64,000 nucleotides of DNA from Bacteroidota bacterium. GTDB lineage: Bacteria; Bacteroidota; Bacteroidia; Chitinophagales; JADJOU01. Shown in pieces: positions 8,142 to 18,709 of the stretch. Below the pieces are notes generated by a model. The model made no database searches. It was not told where the DNA came from and saw only the letters and a program-made list of their open reading frames with translations. The stretch is taken from contig JADJOU010000018.1 in the NCBI GenBank assembly GCA_016713645.1, positions 35,608 through 99,607 on the forward strand, in the 5' to 3' direction. The translations under genes and the position numbers were made by a program. Within the stretch, counting starts at the first letter, position 1. Each line of letters starts with the position of its first letter.

Positions 8142-8894
8142 AAAAAGTCCCTCGGACAGCATTTTTTGATTGATAAAACAGTCAATGATAAAATCATACA
8201 TGCTGCTGGCGCATTTGCTGATTACAATACCGTCATAGAGATTGGTCCTGGCATGGGCGCCTTGACAGAACACATTCTCCAAGAATCCCCTCAAAATTAT
8301 TGGGTGGTGGAATTGGATGATCGCTTCGTAGAATATTTACCAAAAAAATTTCCCGCTTTGCGCGATAGAATCATCCACAAGGATTTTCTAGAAGTCGATT
8401 TATATCAATTCCAAGCGAATTTACCCTTGTTGATGTTGGGCAATTTTCCCTATAATATCTCTACACAGATTATGTTCAAAATCATCGAGAGCAGACCGAT
8501 TGTAGCTGTCATGATTGGGATGTTTCAAAAAGAAGTTGCGCTGCGCATAGCCTCAAAACACAAACAAAAGGATTATGGGATATTGAGTGTATTGACACAG
8601 GCGTATTACGATGTCGAATATCTCTTTGATGTTCCTCCAGCGAGTTTTAATCCGCCACCCAAAGTGGATTCAGGGGTATTGAAAATTCAATTGAAACCAG
8701 AAGACCCAATTGGTTTTGACTATAAAAAATTGAAATTGGTCGTGAAAGCGGCATTCAATCAGCGCCGAAAGACATTACGCAATTCCATGAAAGGGTTGAA
8801 TATCCAATCTCCAGAATTTGAAAAATTCACGAACCTCCGCCCGGAGCAATGCAGTGTGGAAGATTTTATTGAGATGAGTCGAATGATTCTTTAG
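8142..8894 (+). CDS. rsmA: 16S rRNA (adenine1518/1519-N6) dimethyltransferase RsmA, start unresolved
   Basis: RsmA (KsgA) dimethylates two adjacent adenines of helix 45 in 16S rRNA. The conserved N-terminal KKSLGQHFLIDK begins at 8142, the SAM site follows as VIEIGPGMGALTEHIL, and the catalytic motif is GNFPYNIST. No ATG exists upstream in frame before a stop near 8080. The TTG at 8166 would remove the conserved start, so the true start codon was probably lost to an indel or base error between about 8090 and 8140. It follows eno closely and may be co-transcribed. Length from 8142 is 251 residues, close to the family norm. Confidence 0.92.
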   Translation, partial: KKSLGQHFLIDKTVNDKIIHAAGAFADYNTVIEIGPGMGALTEHILQESPQNYWVVELDDRFVEYLPKKFPALRDRIIHKDFLEVDLYQFQANLPLLMLGNFPYNISTQIMFKIIESRPIVAVMIGMFQKEVALRIASKHKQKDYGILSVLTQAYYDVEYLFDVPPASFNPPPKVDSGVLKIQLKPEDPIGFDYKKLKLVVKAAFNQRRKTLRNSMKGLNIQSPEFEKFTNLRPEQCSVEDFIEMSRMIL

Positions 8895-9018
8895 GCCAAA
8901 TTCTCCAAGCTCTTTCTAATTCGCACTCAGTATTTTTTAACGGAAAATCTGTCTGATTAGTTAAATAATCTTTGAAAATCAATATCTTGTGTATTATTTG
9001 AGCAATAGAACCCATTCC

Positions 9019-9106
9019 TATCAATCAAAAAATGGTTTATTTTGATGGATAAAAAACAATTGTATCAATCAAAAAATGTCTATATTTGAGCGATAAAAGT
9101 CAAGTT
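9019..9106 (+). promoter_or_regulatory. duplicated operator-like promoter of the Fic gene
   Basis: Two 44-bp direct repeats (9019-9062 and 9063-9106) both start TATCAATCAAAAAATG. The first contains a dyad, TATCAATCAAAA against TTTTGATGGATA (11 of 12 positions complementary); the second is a weaker dyad. The second unit contains TATATTTG (9081-9088) with TTG 18 bp upstream (9060-9062), a good promoter. A repressor binding the dyads would cover it. Confidence 0.55.
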
Positions 9107-9114
9107 TATTCATC

Positions 9115-10221
9115 ATGAAATGGGTTTGGGAGCAAAATAAGTGGCCAAATTTTACGTTTGATTCCTCCAAATTGGTCGAATGGGAGCTCTTATACCAAAA
9201 AGCGGCAGGCAGGTTAATCGGCAATACAGCGCATATAAATATCGAGGATATCTTGCAGATGAAAATCGATGTTTATACGCAAGAAGCAATATCAACGTCC
9301 AATATAGAAGGAGAAATCTTAGAGCGCGATTCTGTACAAAGTTCTATCAGGAGACATTTGGGATTGAAGGAAAGTCGCAGAAAAGTAAAAGCGAATGAGG
9401 CGGGTATTGCAGAATTGATGGTGGATATATATAGTTCATATGACAAACCACTCAGCCATGAGACGATGCACAGATGGCACGAGATGATTTCAAATGGGCG
9501 GAGGGATTTGGAAGCAATTGGTCGCTATAGAGTGCATGAAGATCCTATGCAAATTGTGTCAGGAAATTTGACGAATACGAAGATATTATATGTAGCACCT
9601 CCTTCAAAAAAAGTGCAAAAAGAGATGGAGCAGTTTGTCCATTGGTATAATGAACACGCGGCGGAAAAATCGAAATTGCCCACATTGGTTTTTGCAGGGC
9701 TCACGCATTTGTATTTTGAAGTGATTCATCCCTATGAGGATGGAAATGGAAGAATTGGACGTGCCTTGGTGGAGAAAGCGCTGTCGCAAAGAGCCGGTGA
9801 ACCTTCTTTGAATTCATTTTCAAAAATGATTGAAATGAATAAGAAGAAATATTATTCTTCCCTTCAAAAATGCAATACCTCGCTCGACGCAACAGAGTGG
9901 CTTGTATTCTTTTCAGAGATGGTATTAAATGCTCAGAATTATACCATTGAAATGGTGCAATTTTTAATCGCAAAAACGAAGTTTTTCTATAAGTATAAAT
10001 CCACCCTTAATGAAAGGCAAGAGAAGGTTGTTTTGCGCATTTTTGAAGAGGGAATAGAGGGATTTAAAGGCGGTTTGAGCGCAGAGAATTACATCAGTAT
10101 CACCTCGACCTCCCCTGCAACAGCTACTAGGGATTTGCAGGAATTGGTTCAATGGGGGGCGTTTATAAAGCGTGGAGCGTTTAAGCATAGTCGATATAAC
10201 ATCAACCTGAATAGCTTATAG
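9115..10221 (+). CDS. Fic-domain protein (DUF4172 N-terminus), predicted AMPylase
   Basis: Fic proteins transfer AMP or another nucleotide to hydroxyl groups of target proteins. The 368-residue protein opens with the DUF4172 signature WVWEQNKWPNFTF. It carries the inhibitory helix motif TSNIEG at residues 61-66, which fits S/T-xxx-E-G/N, and the catalytic loop HPYEDGNGRIGR from His205. The C-terminal third looks like a winged helix (SITSTSPATATRDLQELVQW), so the protein may also bind DNA and regulate its own promoter, which carries tandem dyads. Intact, monocistronic. The inhibitory motif lies N-terminal to the Fic core, so this is a self-inhibited (class II) type. Confidence 0.92.
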   Translation: MKWVWEQNKWPNFTFDSSKLVEWELLYQKAAGRLIGNTAHINIEDILQMKIDVYTQEAISTSNIEGEILERDSVQSSIRRHLGLKESRRKVKANEAGIAELMVDIYSSYDKPLSHETMHRWHEMISNGRRDLEAIGRYRVHEDPMQIVSGNLTNTKILYVAPPSKKVQKEMEQFVHWYNEHAAEKSKLPTLVFAGLTHLYFEVIHPYEDGNGRIGRALVEKALSQRAGEPSLNSFSKMIEMNKKKYYSSLQKCNTSLDATEWLVFFSEMVLNAQNYTIEMVQFLIAKTKFFYKYKSTLNERQEKVVLRIFEEGIEGFKGGLSAENYISITSTSPATATRDLQELVQWGAFIKRGAFKHSRYNINLNSL

Positions 10222-10239
10222 GAATGTATTTGCAAAGAA

Positions 10240-10860
10240 TCACAAATAGATCTCTGTATCTTGAATATCGAATAAGCGCAGCGACATTGTTTTTATAGGG
10301 CTCTTATCGAAATCCTCTCTGAATAAGGTCCAAACCATTTCATCTGCTAATCGTTCTGTCCCTGTTTTTAACCGCTGTTTGAGTGTGGCTTCATGCATAA
10401 ATCCGAGTTTTTGGGGAATCTTTTTGCTGGGCAGGTTTTCTGGTTCGCAGTGGATTTGCACGCGTTTAATTCCCTCTAATTGAAAGGCGATTTTTGCCAT
10501 CGCTGCAGCGGCTTCCAATGCATAGCCCTTCCCTATTTGATGAATATTGATCCAATAACCGATTTCTAAAACATTTTCCCCTTGTCTAGTGTGCAAGCCA
10601 GTGCCTCCCAGCAAAATCGTTTCCTCTTGGTTGAATATCCCATAGGTATAATCTTTTCCCAAGTCAAAATTTCCTCTAAACAAGCGAATGCGATTCACTT
10701 TTGCTTCGAGGGGTTCTGGTTCGCTTGCCGTCCACGGCATCCATGGCTGTAAATGGGAAATGCTCTCATCGATAGACAATTTGAGTAATGGGGCATCCTT
10801 AGGCTCGTAACAGCGAATTACTAGGCGGTCTGTGATTATTTTATAAAATGGATTGAGCAT
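10240..10860 (-). CDS. GNAT-family N-acetyltransferase (RimJ/RimL type)
   Basis: The 206-residue protein starts ITDRLVIRCYEPKDAPLLKL, typical of the RimJ/RimL branch that acetylates N-termini or small molecules using acetyl-CoA. The acetyl-CoA-binding region is IGYWINIHQIGKGYALEAA, a variant of Q/RxxGxG/A (here QIGKGYA). The C-terminal beta strand is PQKLGFMHEATL. It converges on the Fic gene (19 bp between stops) and is otherwise a lone gene. The substrate cannot be predicted. Confidence 0.88.
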   Translation of the reverse strand: MLNPFYKIITDRLVIRCYEPKDAPLLKLSIDESISHLQPWMPWTASEPEPLEAKVNRIRLFRGNFDLGKDYTYGIFNQEETILLGGTGLHTRQGENVLEIGYWINIHQIGKGYALEAAAAMAKIAFQLEGIKRVQIHCEPENLPSKKIPQKLGFMHEATLKQRLKTGTERLADEMVWTLFREDFDKSPIKTMSLRLFDIQDTEIYL

Positions 10861-11007
10861 AACTTGGGTATTGGAAGATTAAAGGTAAAGAATTGACAGA
10901 TATCGGTTGGAGTATATAATCCACAATAAAGTTAAAGCACGAAGAATCGAACATTGAAGTGATTGAATTTTCTCCAGTGATTTCATCAAACTTACTACTT
11001 TCGTGAG

Positions 11008-13808
11008 ATGAAGAAGACACTATATTTAGTTGATGCCTATGCCATGATTTTTAGGGCTTATTATGCCCTTGCGCGCAATCCACGCATTACCTCTACAGGC
11101 AAAAATACCAATGCTCAATTTGGATTTACCAATACCTTGGTAGAATTATTGCAGAAAAAAAATCCAACACATATTGCAGTTTGTTTTGACATGGGAGCGC
11201 CCACTGAGCGATTGGAGACTTTTGCTGATTATAAAGCCAATCGAGACGAAACTCCTGAAGATATTAAATTAGCTGTGCCAGATATTCATCGAATCATCGA
11301 TGGTTTTAATATTCCCATCATGGGCGTACCGGGTTATGAAGCAGATGATGTCATTGGCACCTTGGCTAAGCAGGCGGAAAAAGAGGGATTTGAGGTATTT
11401 ATGGTTACGCCTGACAAAGATTTTGGTCAATTGGTGAGTGAGAACATATTTATGTATCGCCCGCCATATCAAGGCAATACTTTTGAAGTGATGGGGCCCA
11501 AAGAGGTTTGCGCCAAATGGGAGATCAATCATGTAGATCAAGTCATCGACATCCTCGCATTGATGGGGGATGCTGTCGATAATATTCCCGGAGTGAAGGG
11601 AATTGGTGAAAAAACAGCTTCAAAATTAATTAAGGAATATGGCAATTTAGACAAAATCCTAGAACATGCTGATGAAGTAAAGGCGCTGTGGGAGAGAAAT
11701 TGTGCGCAGGGAAGGAAAGCGCTATTATGAGCAGATCATTAGCGACTATTATCCTAAATGTGCCATGTGAATTTCATGAAGAATCCTTTAGAATCAGCGA
11801 ATGGGATAAGGAAAAGCTCACGAGTATATTTACAGAATTGGAATTTAGAACGTTGGGCAAGCGCTTGTTGGGTGCGACGTTTAATCAAGAGGGCGGGCAG
11901 ACAGATTTGTTTGGCAATGCGGTTGACTTCAAAGATAAACCGAGGGCAGCAGAGCCAAAAGAAGTAGAACATGCGCCTAGTGCCATGATTAAAACCATCC
12001 AAGATGTACCGCACAAGTATAGTTTGGTCAATAGCACAGAAGCAATTAGTCAATTGGCTGCGGATTTGCATAAGCACAAGGAAATTTGTTTTGATACTGA
12101 AACAACAGGCTTGGATGCAAATGGGTGCGAAATCGTAGGGATGAGTTTTTCTGTTGTAAAAGGGGAAGCTTATTATGTGCCATGCCCTATTGATAGAGGA
12201 GAAACGATAAAATTCCTTCAAGCCTTTGCCCCGCTCTTTCTGGATGAAAAAATCACTTGGATTGGACAGAATATCAAATTCGATTTATTGGTATTGAAGA
12301 ATTATGGATTTGATTTCGCTGGAAAGATATTTGATACAATGCTCGCTCATTTTGTGATAGAGCCTGAGGGCAAACGAAGTATGGATGCATTGAGTGAGAA
12401 ATATTTAGAATACGCACCTATTTCTATCGAAGCTTTGATAGGGAAAAAAGGGAAGGGACAAGGAACGATGCGCGATGTTGAATTGGATGTCATCAAAGAA
12501 TATGCATCAGAGGATGCGGATATTACGTTGCAATTGAAGGAAGTATTTTTACCCTTATTGGTGGAGAATAAAGTAGAAAAAGTGTTTTATGAAGTGGATG
12601 CGCCCCTTGTGAAGGTCTTGACAGATATGGAGTTTGAAGGAATAAAAGTACATGCGGGCTTTTTAAAAGAGTATAGCGATGTATTGGACAAGGATATAAA
12701 AATTGCGGAGGAAAGTGTCTATGCACAAGCGGGACATCGTTTTAATCTGGCATCCCCAAAACAATTGGGAGAGATATTATTCGACAAATTGCAATTGGAT
12801 CCGAAAGCAAAGAAGACAAAGACCGGTCAGTATGCGACGGGTGAAGATGTATTGGCAAAATTGGCACATCACCATAAGATTTGCGACGATATTTTAGTCT
12901 TTAGAGAATTGAGTAAATTGAAGAGTACCTATGTAGATGCACTTCCTCAATTGATTAATCCTAAAACAGGGAGAGTGCATACCACTTTTGCTCAAGCGAT
13001 AGCGGTTACAGGAAGATTGTCTAGTATCAATCCAAATTTGCAGAATATTCCCATTCGCTCAGATCGAGGCAAGGAGGTGCGAAAAGCATTTGTGCCGAGA
13101 GACGAAAATCACGTGTTGATGAGTGCCGATTATTCGCAAATTGAATTGAGAATTGTAGCAGCAATTAGCGGCGATCCAGCTATGTGCGAAGCATTTAAAG
13201 CGGGCAAGGATATCCATATAGCTACGGCGGCAAAAGTGTATAATATCGCTGAAAGCGAAGTAACAAAAGAGATGCGTTACAAAGCAAAGTCAGTGAATTT
13301 TGGAATCATTTACGGACAAGGCGCATTTGGCTTGGCAGATAATTTGGGAATTAGTCGCACGGAGGCTAAAGAGATCATCGACAACTACAAGCGTGAATTT
13401 GTGAATATCACTAAGTATATGGATGATACAATCAATTTTGCACGCGAAAATGGATTCGTTCAGACCCTGATGGGCAGAAGGAGATGGCTGAGGGATATCA
13501 ATTCTGGAAATTTTACTGTTCGAGGTTTTGCAGAGCGCAATGCGATTAATTCTCCGATTCAAGGTTCAGCTGCGGATATGATTAAATTGGCTATGTATAA
13601 AATTCATCAGAGGATGAAGGAGGAGAAAGTAAAGAGCAAGATGTTACTGCAAGTTCATGACGAATTGGTATTCGATGTATTGAAAGGGGAAGAAGATCAA
13701 ATGAAACAATTGGTCCTCTCCTGCATGGAATATGCTATGCCATTGCCGAACGAAGTCCCAACGATAGCGGAAGTTGGATTTGGGGCCAATTGGTTAGAGG
13801 CTCATTAA
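11008..13808 (+). CDS. polA: DNA polymerase I (one frameshift)
   Basis: PolA fills gaps and removes RNA primers. Three domains are present: a 5' nuclease (VDAYAMIFRAYYALARNP, EADDVIGTLA, GDAVDNIPGVKGIGEKTA), a 3'-5' exonuclease with intact acidic residues (CFDTETTGLD, GQNIKFDLLVL), and the polymerase with TGRLSSINPNLQNIPIRS, motif A DYSQIELR, the O-helix RYKAKSVNFGIIYGQ and motif C QVHDELVF. A missing G near 11682-11683 breaks the frame between EHADEVK and GEKLCAGKESAIMS; corrected length is about 933 residues, normal for a proofreading-competent PolA. A TACTTTCG box (10996-11003) ends 4 bp before the ATG, suggesting a leaderless or very short leader. Confidence 0.95.
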
Positions 13809-13956
13809 TCATGCGATAACGTATTTTGTGTTAATTCTTGTTATAATCACACATTTTTGAAGTTAAGCTGACAGAACGATATCTGTTTTGTTATTCAAAG
13901 TATTTTCTTTGGGTATATTCGCTTTTCAAACTATTCAGAATTTTTAAACGATTTCG

Positions 13957-16900
13957 ATGAAAAGAATACTTCTATTTTCCTTTTTGATGTCTTTAGCTTC
14001 CTATCAAATTCAAGCAGCTGGTTTGCAAGAAGCATGGGCATTATTTAAAGACAATAAATTGAGCGATGCAAAATATGCATTTGAAAAGTGCAATCAAGAC
14101 GTATCCATGAAAGAAGAGGCGTGTCTGGGACTTACATTGATTTGTCAAATGACGAATAAAGATGACGATGCATTTAAGTATTTCAAAGAGTTTTTTCTCA
14201 GTAGTTCGAATCCTTATCCATATGCATATGCTATGTATCATACGTCGAGTTTTGCCTTTTCCGATGGGAAATTAAAAAAAGAACGCCTTCAATTTATCGA
14301 GGAGATTTTAAAGCGAGAGCAATTAGACGGAACATTTAAAACCAATCTCTATCAATCTCTAGTCAATCATTATATTTCAATCAATAAATTAGACAAGGCG
14401 AGAGAATTTGGCAAGTATATTGGCGCCGTAGATAAATGGCAGATGCTAGGGGAGTTTGAAAATATTTCAGCATCGGGCTATAATAAATCATTTGGAGCAT
14501 TGGAGCACCCCGAGTCAAATTATAAGGTGAAGAATAAAGTTGGAGCTGAGGTTACATGGTTTGCCGTAAATTACTTGCGCAATGATTATTGGTTGGATTT
14601 TGAATATCATTTTATAACGAACAATTCGATTGTCTATGCGCAAACTTTTGTTTACAGTCCGATAGATCAAGATATTGAATTGAGATTGGGAACTTCAGGG
14701 TCTTATAAAATGTGGTTGAATGATAAAATTATTTCGGAGACAGATGAAGAGCGAAACAACGATTTGGACACCTACAATGGTCGGGGGAAGTTGAAGGCAG
14801 GATACAATCGAGTATTGATACAAATTGGCGAGAGCATTGCAGGGGCGAGTAATTTAATGTTGCGCATTACAGACCAACAAGGAATCCCGATAAAAGGACT
14901 TTTATATAAAAATGAATATCAAGCTTATAATAAAGACAATTCAAAAGAGATTTCGCCAGTTATCAGACATTTTGCTGAAGGATATTTTGAGGATAAATTG
15001 AAGAGCAATGCCAATGATTTTGTGAGTCATGTGATGTTGGCATTTGCGTATTTGCATAATCAAAAAACATTTGAGGCGAGGAAAATTGTTAAGGAGTTGG
15101 AAGCGTCCAATCCAAACTCCCTGTTGGTTTTGTCGATTATGAATCAGGCCTATACACAGGATAAGAATTACAGTGGACAGAGTGCCGTTTTGAAAAAAAT
15201 GAAAGAAGTGGATTCGCTGAGTTTGTATGCTTTGCAGTTGGAGTATAATGAGCAAATTGAAAAAGAAAATCTGGAATTGGCAGAGTCTATTTCCAATAAA
15301 ATGGAATTGATGTATGGCGTAAATGAAGAGACATGGATTCGCAAAATTAATTTGGCTTCAAAGAATAAACAAGTTGAGAAGTTGCAAGATTTAATATTGA
15401 CAGCATTTAAACTCTATCCAGATAATTTAAATTTTATGTCTTTAAAGTATGAGGTAGAAAAGGAGTTAAAAAAGAATATCCCACAGGCGATGGCCACATT
15501 GGCTGAGTATTCAAAGAACAATGCCAATGACAATGTGAATCAAACATTGATTGGAGAGTATTTTCAAACGGGCAACGTAAATAAAGGGGTCGCTATTTTG
15601 GAAAAAATGATAGAGAATAAGCCATATGCAACGGGCTTTAGATCAAAATTGGCTGATATTTATTTTGAATTGGGTCAATATGAAAAAGCATTGAATTTGA
15701 CCAAAGAGACAATTCAATTTGCGCCTTCTGTAAGTGGATTGTATGCCATTATAGGAAAGATTTATAAAGAGCAAGGGAAGACAGATCAAGCAATTGAGTA
15801 TTACGAGAAATGTCTTTATTACAATCCTCTGGATTATGGTGCCAGAGAACAATTGAATAAGTTACAAAAGCAAGCGCCAATATTTTCAAATTTTGAAGAA
15901 CCAAAATACGATGAACTGGCAAAGATTTCCGTGAGTCAAAAAGATTTTCCGGACGACCACTCCTATATTCTATGCAATGATGCGCAAACCGTTGTTTATA
16001 AAGGGGGAATCAGCGAAGAGAAACACTTTGTGATGGTCAAAACACTGAATGCTGCAGGGGTGGATTATTGGAAAGAATACGATATTGATTTTGCTGGAAA
16101 TGAAGAGCTCAAAATCGAGGATGCATATATTATCAAGAAGAATGGAACAAAAGTGGATGCAGAGACCAAAGATAAATTGGTCGTCTATAGAAATTTAGAG
16201 GCAGGGGACAATATCTGTCTCACCTATAAGATTTTCCACTACTCTTCGGGAAAATTGGCAGAACATTTTTGGGATAAGATGATCTTTACAAGGTTCCTGC
16301 CAGCGCGCAGTATTAAGTATTCTCTCATGATAGATAATAATACAAAATTCAATTGGAAATTATCAAATTCTGAGATGAAACCAATCATCAGAGAAAAAGG
16401 AAAGTATACACAATATATTTGGGAACGCAAGGATCAGAAGGGAACAAAGGGGGAAAAATTGATGCCGAGTGTAGTTGATTTTGGTGAAGTACTGCATATT
16501 TCAACTTTCCCAGATTGGGATTATATCGCGAAGTGGTATACAGATATTGCGATTACTAAGACCAAGCCAGATTTTGAAGTGAAAGAAGCAGTGGCTAACC
16601 TGTTTAAGCATAAAACTAATTTAAACGATGCTCAAAAAGTGAAGGAAATATACAATTATATCGTCAAAAATATCCGCTATAGTTCGATATCGTTTAGGCA
16701 ATCGGGATTAATTCCGCAGCGACCCGCTGATGTGTTGAATACGAAGATTGGCGATTGCAAAGATGTTTCAAGTCTTTTTGTTGCCATGTGCAAGGAGGTA
16801 GGGATTGAATCCAATTTGGTTTTAGTTGCAACGAGAAATTTTGGGGACAACCAAATGCCATTGCCTTCAATAGATTTCAATCACTGCATCGCCAAAGTTA

Positions 16901-17694
16901 ATTTAAATGGCCTTCCTTATTTTGTGGAATTGACTACGGATAATTACCCTTTTTCCGCTTATAATATTAACTTGTTAAAGGCACCAGCGTTGGAGATTGT
17001 ATCAACAAAATCGGACTTGTTTCAAATCAATCCAACGATAAGAACGCAGAATAACCGCATGCGCAATTCATCTATTCATTTTGAGGATAATAGGATGATG
17101 ATTACAAGAAAGAATATTAAAACAGGGGTAGAAGCAGGCGGTATGCGCGATGTATACAGAGATGCTGGCATGGAGCAGCGAAACAAGATTCTCAAAGAAT
17201 CATTGGCTGGGGAATATTCATCTATTAAATTGGAGTCTTTTACTTTTGATGATAATTTGATGAATACCGAGGATACCTTGAAGTATGAATTTGTTTATTC
17301 AGTGCCTATATCATCTGTATTTGAAGAGATTGCGGGGTTGAATATTATGAAGTTGAATTGGAGCGATGGATTTGAAGTGTTGGACTTTTTCAATGAAGAA
17401 GAGCGCAAATTTGGGATGGAATTGTTTAATCTAGTGCCTCAGGATTATTCTTCTGAAACTATTACTTTAAAATTGCCAAAGGGAAAAACCTTGGTTCAAA
17501 CACCGAAGGATTTGGATTTATCAACAGATTTTGCTGATTATAGCATGAAGTTTGAACTGAAGGGCGATGTGTTGAAAGCCGTTAGGAATATGAAGCTAAA
17601 ACTAGATATTATCCCTGCCTCTAAATTTCAAGAGGCGAAAAAGTTCTTTCAAGCGATAATCAAATCGGATAAAACACAGTTGGCGTTTAAGTAA
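13957..17694 (+). CDS. secreted TPR / DUF3857 / transglutaminase-like protein
   Basis: The 1245-residue protein has a signal peptide (KRILLFSFLMSLASYQIQAA). The N-terminal half contains scattered TPR helices (for example LGQYEKALNLTKETIQFAPS and QGKTDQAIEYYEKCLYYNPL near residues 570-625). A DUF3857 region follows, then a transglutaminase core with the catalytic triad Cys934 in GDCKDVSS, His976 in DFNHCIAK and Asp995 in TTDNYP. Such DUF3857-transglutaminase proteins are periplasmic or surface proteins common in Bacteroidota; the substrate is unknown and may be peptide or peptidoglycan cleavage rather than cross-linking. A TATATTCG box is at 13914-13921. The gene is intact and stands alone. 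Confidence 0.88.
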   Translation: MKRILLFSFLMSLASYQIQAAGLQEAWALFKDNKLSDAKYAFEKCNQDVSMKEEACLGLTLICQMTNKDDDAFKYFKEFFLSSSNPYPYAYAMYHTSSFAFSDGKLKKERLQFIEEILKREQLDGTFKTNLYQSLVNHYISINKLDKAREFGKYIGAVDKWQMLGEFENISASGYNKSFGALEHPESNYKVKNKVGAEVTWFAVNYLRNDYWLDFEYHFITNNSIVYAQTFVYSPIDQDIELRLGTSGSYKMWLNDKIISETDEERNNDLDTYNGRGKLKAGYNRVLIQIGESIAGASNLMLRITDQQGIPIKGLLYKNEYQAYNKDNSKEISPVIRHFAEGYFEDKLKSNANDFVSHVMLAFAYLHNQKTFEARKIVKELEASNPNSLLVLSIMNQAYTQDKNYSGQSAVLKKMKEVDSLSLYALQLEYNEQIEKENLELAESISNKMELMYGVNEETWIRKINLASKNKQVEKLQDLILTAFKLYPDNLNFMSLKYEVEKELKKNIPQAMATLAEYSKNNANDNVNQTLIGEYFQTGNVNKGVAILEKMIENKPYATGFRSKLADIYFELGQYEKALNLTKETIQFAPSVSGLYAIIGKIYKEQGKTDQAIEYYEKCLYYNPLDYGAREQLNKLQKQAPIFSNFEEPKYDELAKISVSQKDFPDDHSYILCNDAQTVVYKGGISEEKHFVMVKTLNAAGVDYWKEYDIDFAGNEELKIEDAYIIKKNGTKVDAETKDKLVVYRNLEAGDNICLTYKIFHYSSGKLAEHFWDKMIFTRFLPARSIKYSLMIDNNTKFNWKLSNSEMKPIIREKGKYTQYIWERKDQKGTKGEKLMPSVVDFGEVLHISTFPDWDYIAKWYTDIAITKTKPDFEVKEAVANLFKHKTNLNDAQKVKEIYNYIVKNIRYSSISFRQSGLIPQRPADVLNTKIGDCKDVSSLFVAMCKEVGIESNLVLVATRNFGDNQMPLPSIDFNHCIAKVNLNGLPYFVELTTDNYPFSAYNINLLKAPALEIVSTKSDLFQINPTIRTQNNRMRNSSIHFEDNRMMITRKNIKTGVEAGGMRDVYRDAGMEQRNKILKESLAGEYSSIKLESFTFDDNLMNTEDTLKYEFVYSVPISSVFEEIAGLNIMKLNWSDGFEVLDFFNEEERKFGMELFNLVPQDYSSETITLKLPKGKTLVQTPKDLDLSTDFADYSMKFELKGDVLKAVRNMKLKLDIIPASKFQEAKKFFQAIIKSDKTQLAFK

Positions 17695-17809
17695 GTCACT
17701 TTTATGTCATTTAGCGCCATAGCAATTTGAGCAATGAAAATGAAGTATTAATAGCTTTTTTAGCCCTAATTCTATCTAAATTGCTATTATTGTTGAGAAA
17801 ATAGCCATT

Positions 17810-18680
17810 ATGCATCACACTTCTTGTATTGTTTGCAACAATCCTGTATTGAATTCTATGACTGACTATCCAATTAATAAATTGGTAAAATGCAATCGAT
17901 GTGGCTTTGTTTTTTGCAGTCAAATTCCAACTTTAGATGAATTAAATCATCACTATAGTACATCCTATTCTCGCAATGATTATTTATCTCCAATCACAGT
18001 AAAGCGATATCATGAGATCTTGGATATGTTTGAGCCATATAGAAAGACAGGGAATTTGCTTGATATTGGTTGTGGAATTGGCTATTTCTTGGATGTAGCA
18101 AAAGAGCGGGGGTGGAATGTCTACGGAACAGAATATACAGAAGATGCCTTAAAGATTAATCGCGATAAGGGCTTCACGATGAATGAGGGCAAACTAGATG
18201 CTAGAAATTATACCCCAGGATTTTTCGATGTTGTAACTTCTTTTGAAGTCATAGAACATATCAATAATCCTCAAGAAGATGTCGAAAATATCAAGACAAT
18301 TTTGCGCGGAGGGGGCGTTTTTTACGCTACTACCCCTAATTTTAATTCCTTGAGCAGGTACTATTTAAAAGAGAAATGGAATGTCATTTGCTATCCCGAG
18401 CATTTATCCTATTACTCGCCGAATTCCATTCATTATCTATTTAACTCCTTTGGCTTTAAAAGATATTTATTCAAACAACAGGGATAAGTGTCACTAGGTT
18501 GAAAAGAGTTTAGATAGTTCAATAACAGAAAGTCATGTGCAGGGCAATACTAGTGATGAAAATTTAAGGGAACAAATGGAGAGCAAATGGTATTTGGGTT
18601 TGGCAAAGACCATACTCAATGGCGTGCTAACTTTTTTTGGTGTCGGGGATAGTTTAAAAATTATGTACTTGAAGCCGTAG
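17810..18680 (+). CDS. zinc-ribbon class I SAM methyltransferase (two frameshifts)
   Basis: The protein opens with a CxxC...CxxC ribbon (CIVC, CNRC), followed by the SAM-binding motif LLDIGCGIGYFLDVAKERGW and the post-motif VVTSFEVIEHINNPQED, the architecture of methyltransferases often found in polysaccharide clusters. The uncorrected frame ends at 18487. One missing A at 18473-18475 and another at 18502-18505 restore about 65 more residues (TTGISVTRL and onward) to the TAG at 18678-18680, giving about 290 residues. A glycosyltransferase follows 29 bp later, supporting a role in glycan modification. A second protein of the same layout starts at 63342. Confidence 0.85.
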
Positions 18681-18709
18681 AAATAGTCCGCTTTAAATTG
18701 TTGCCGAGC

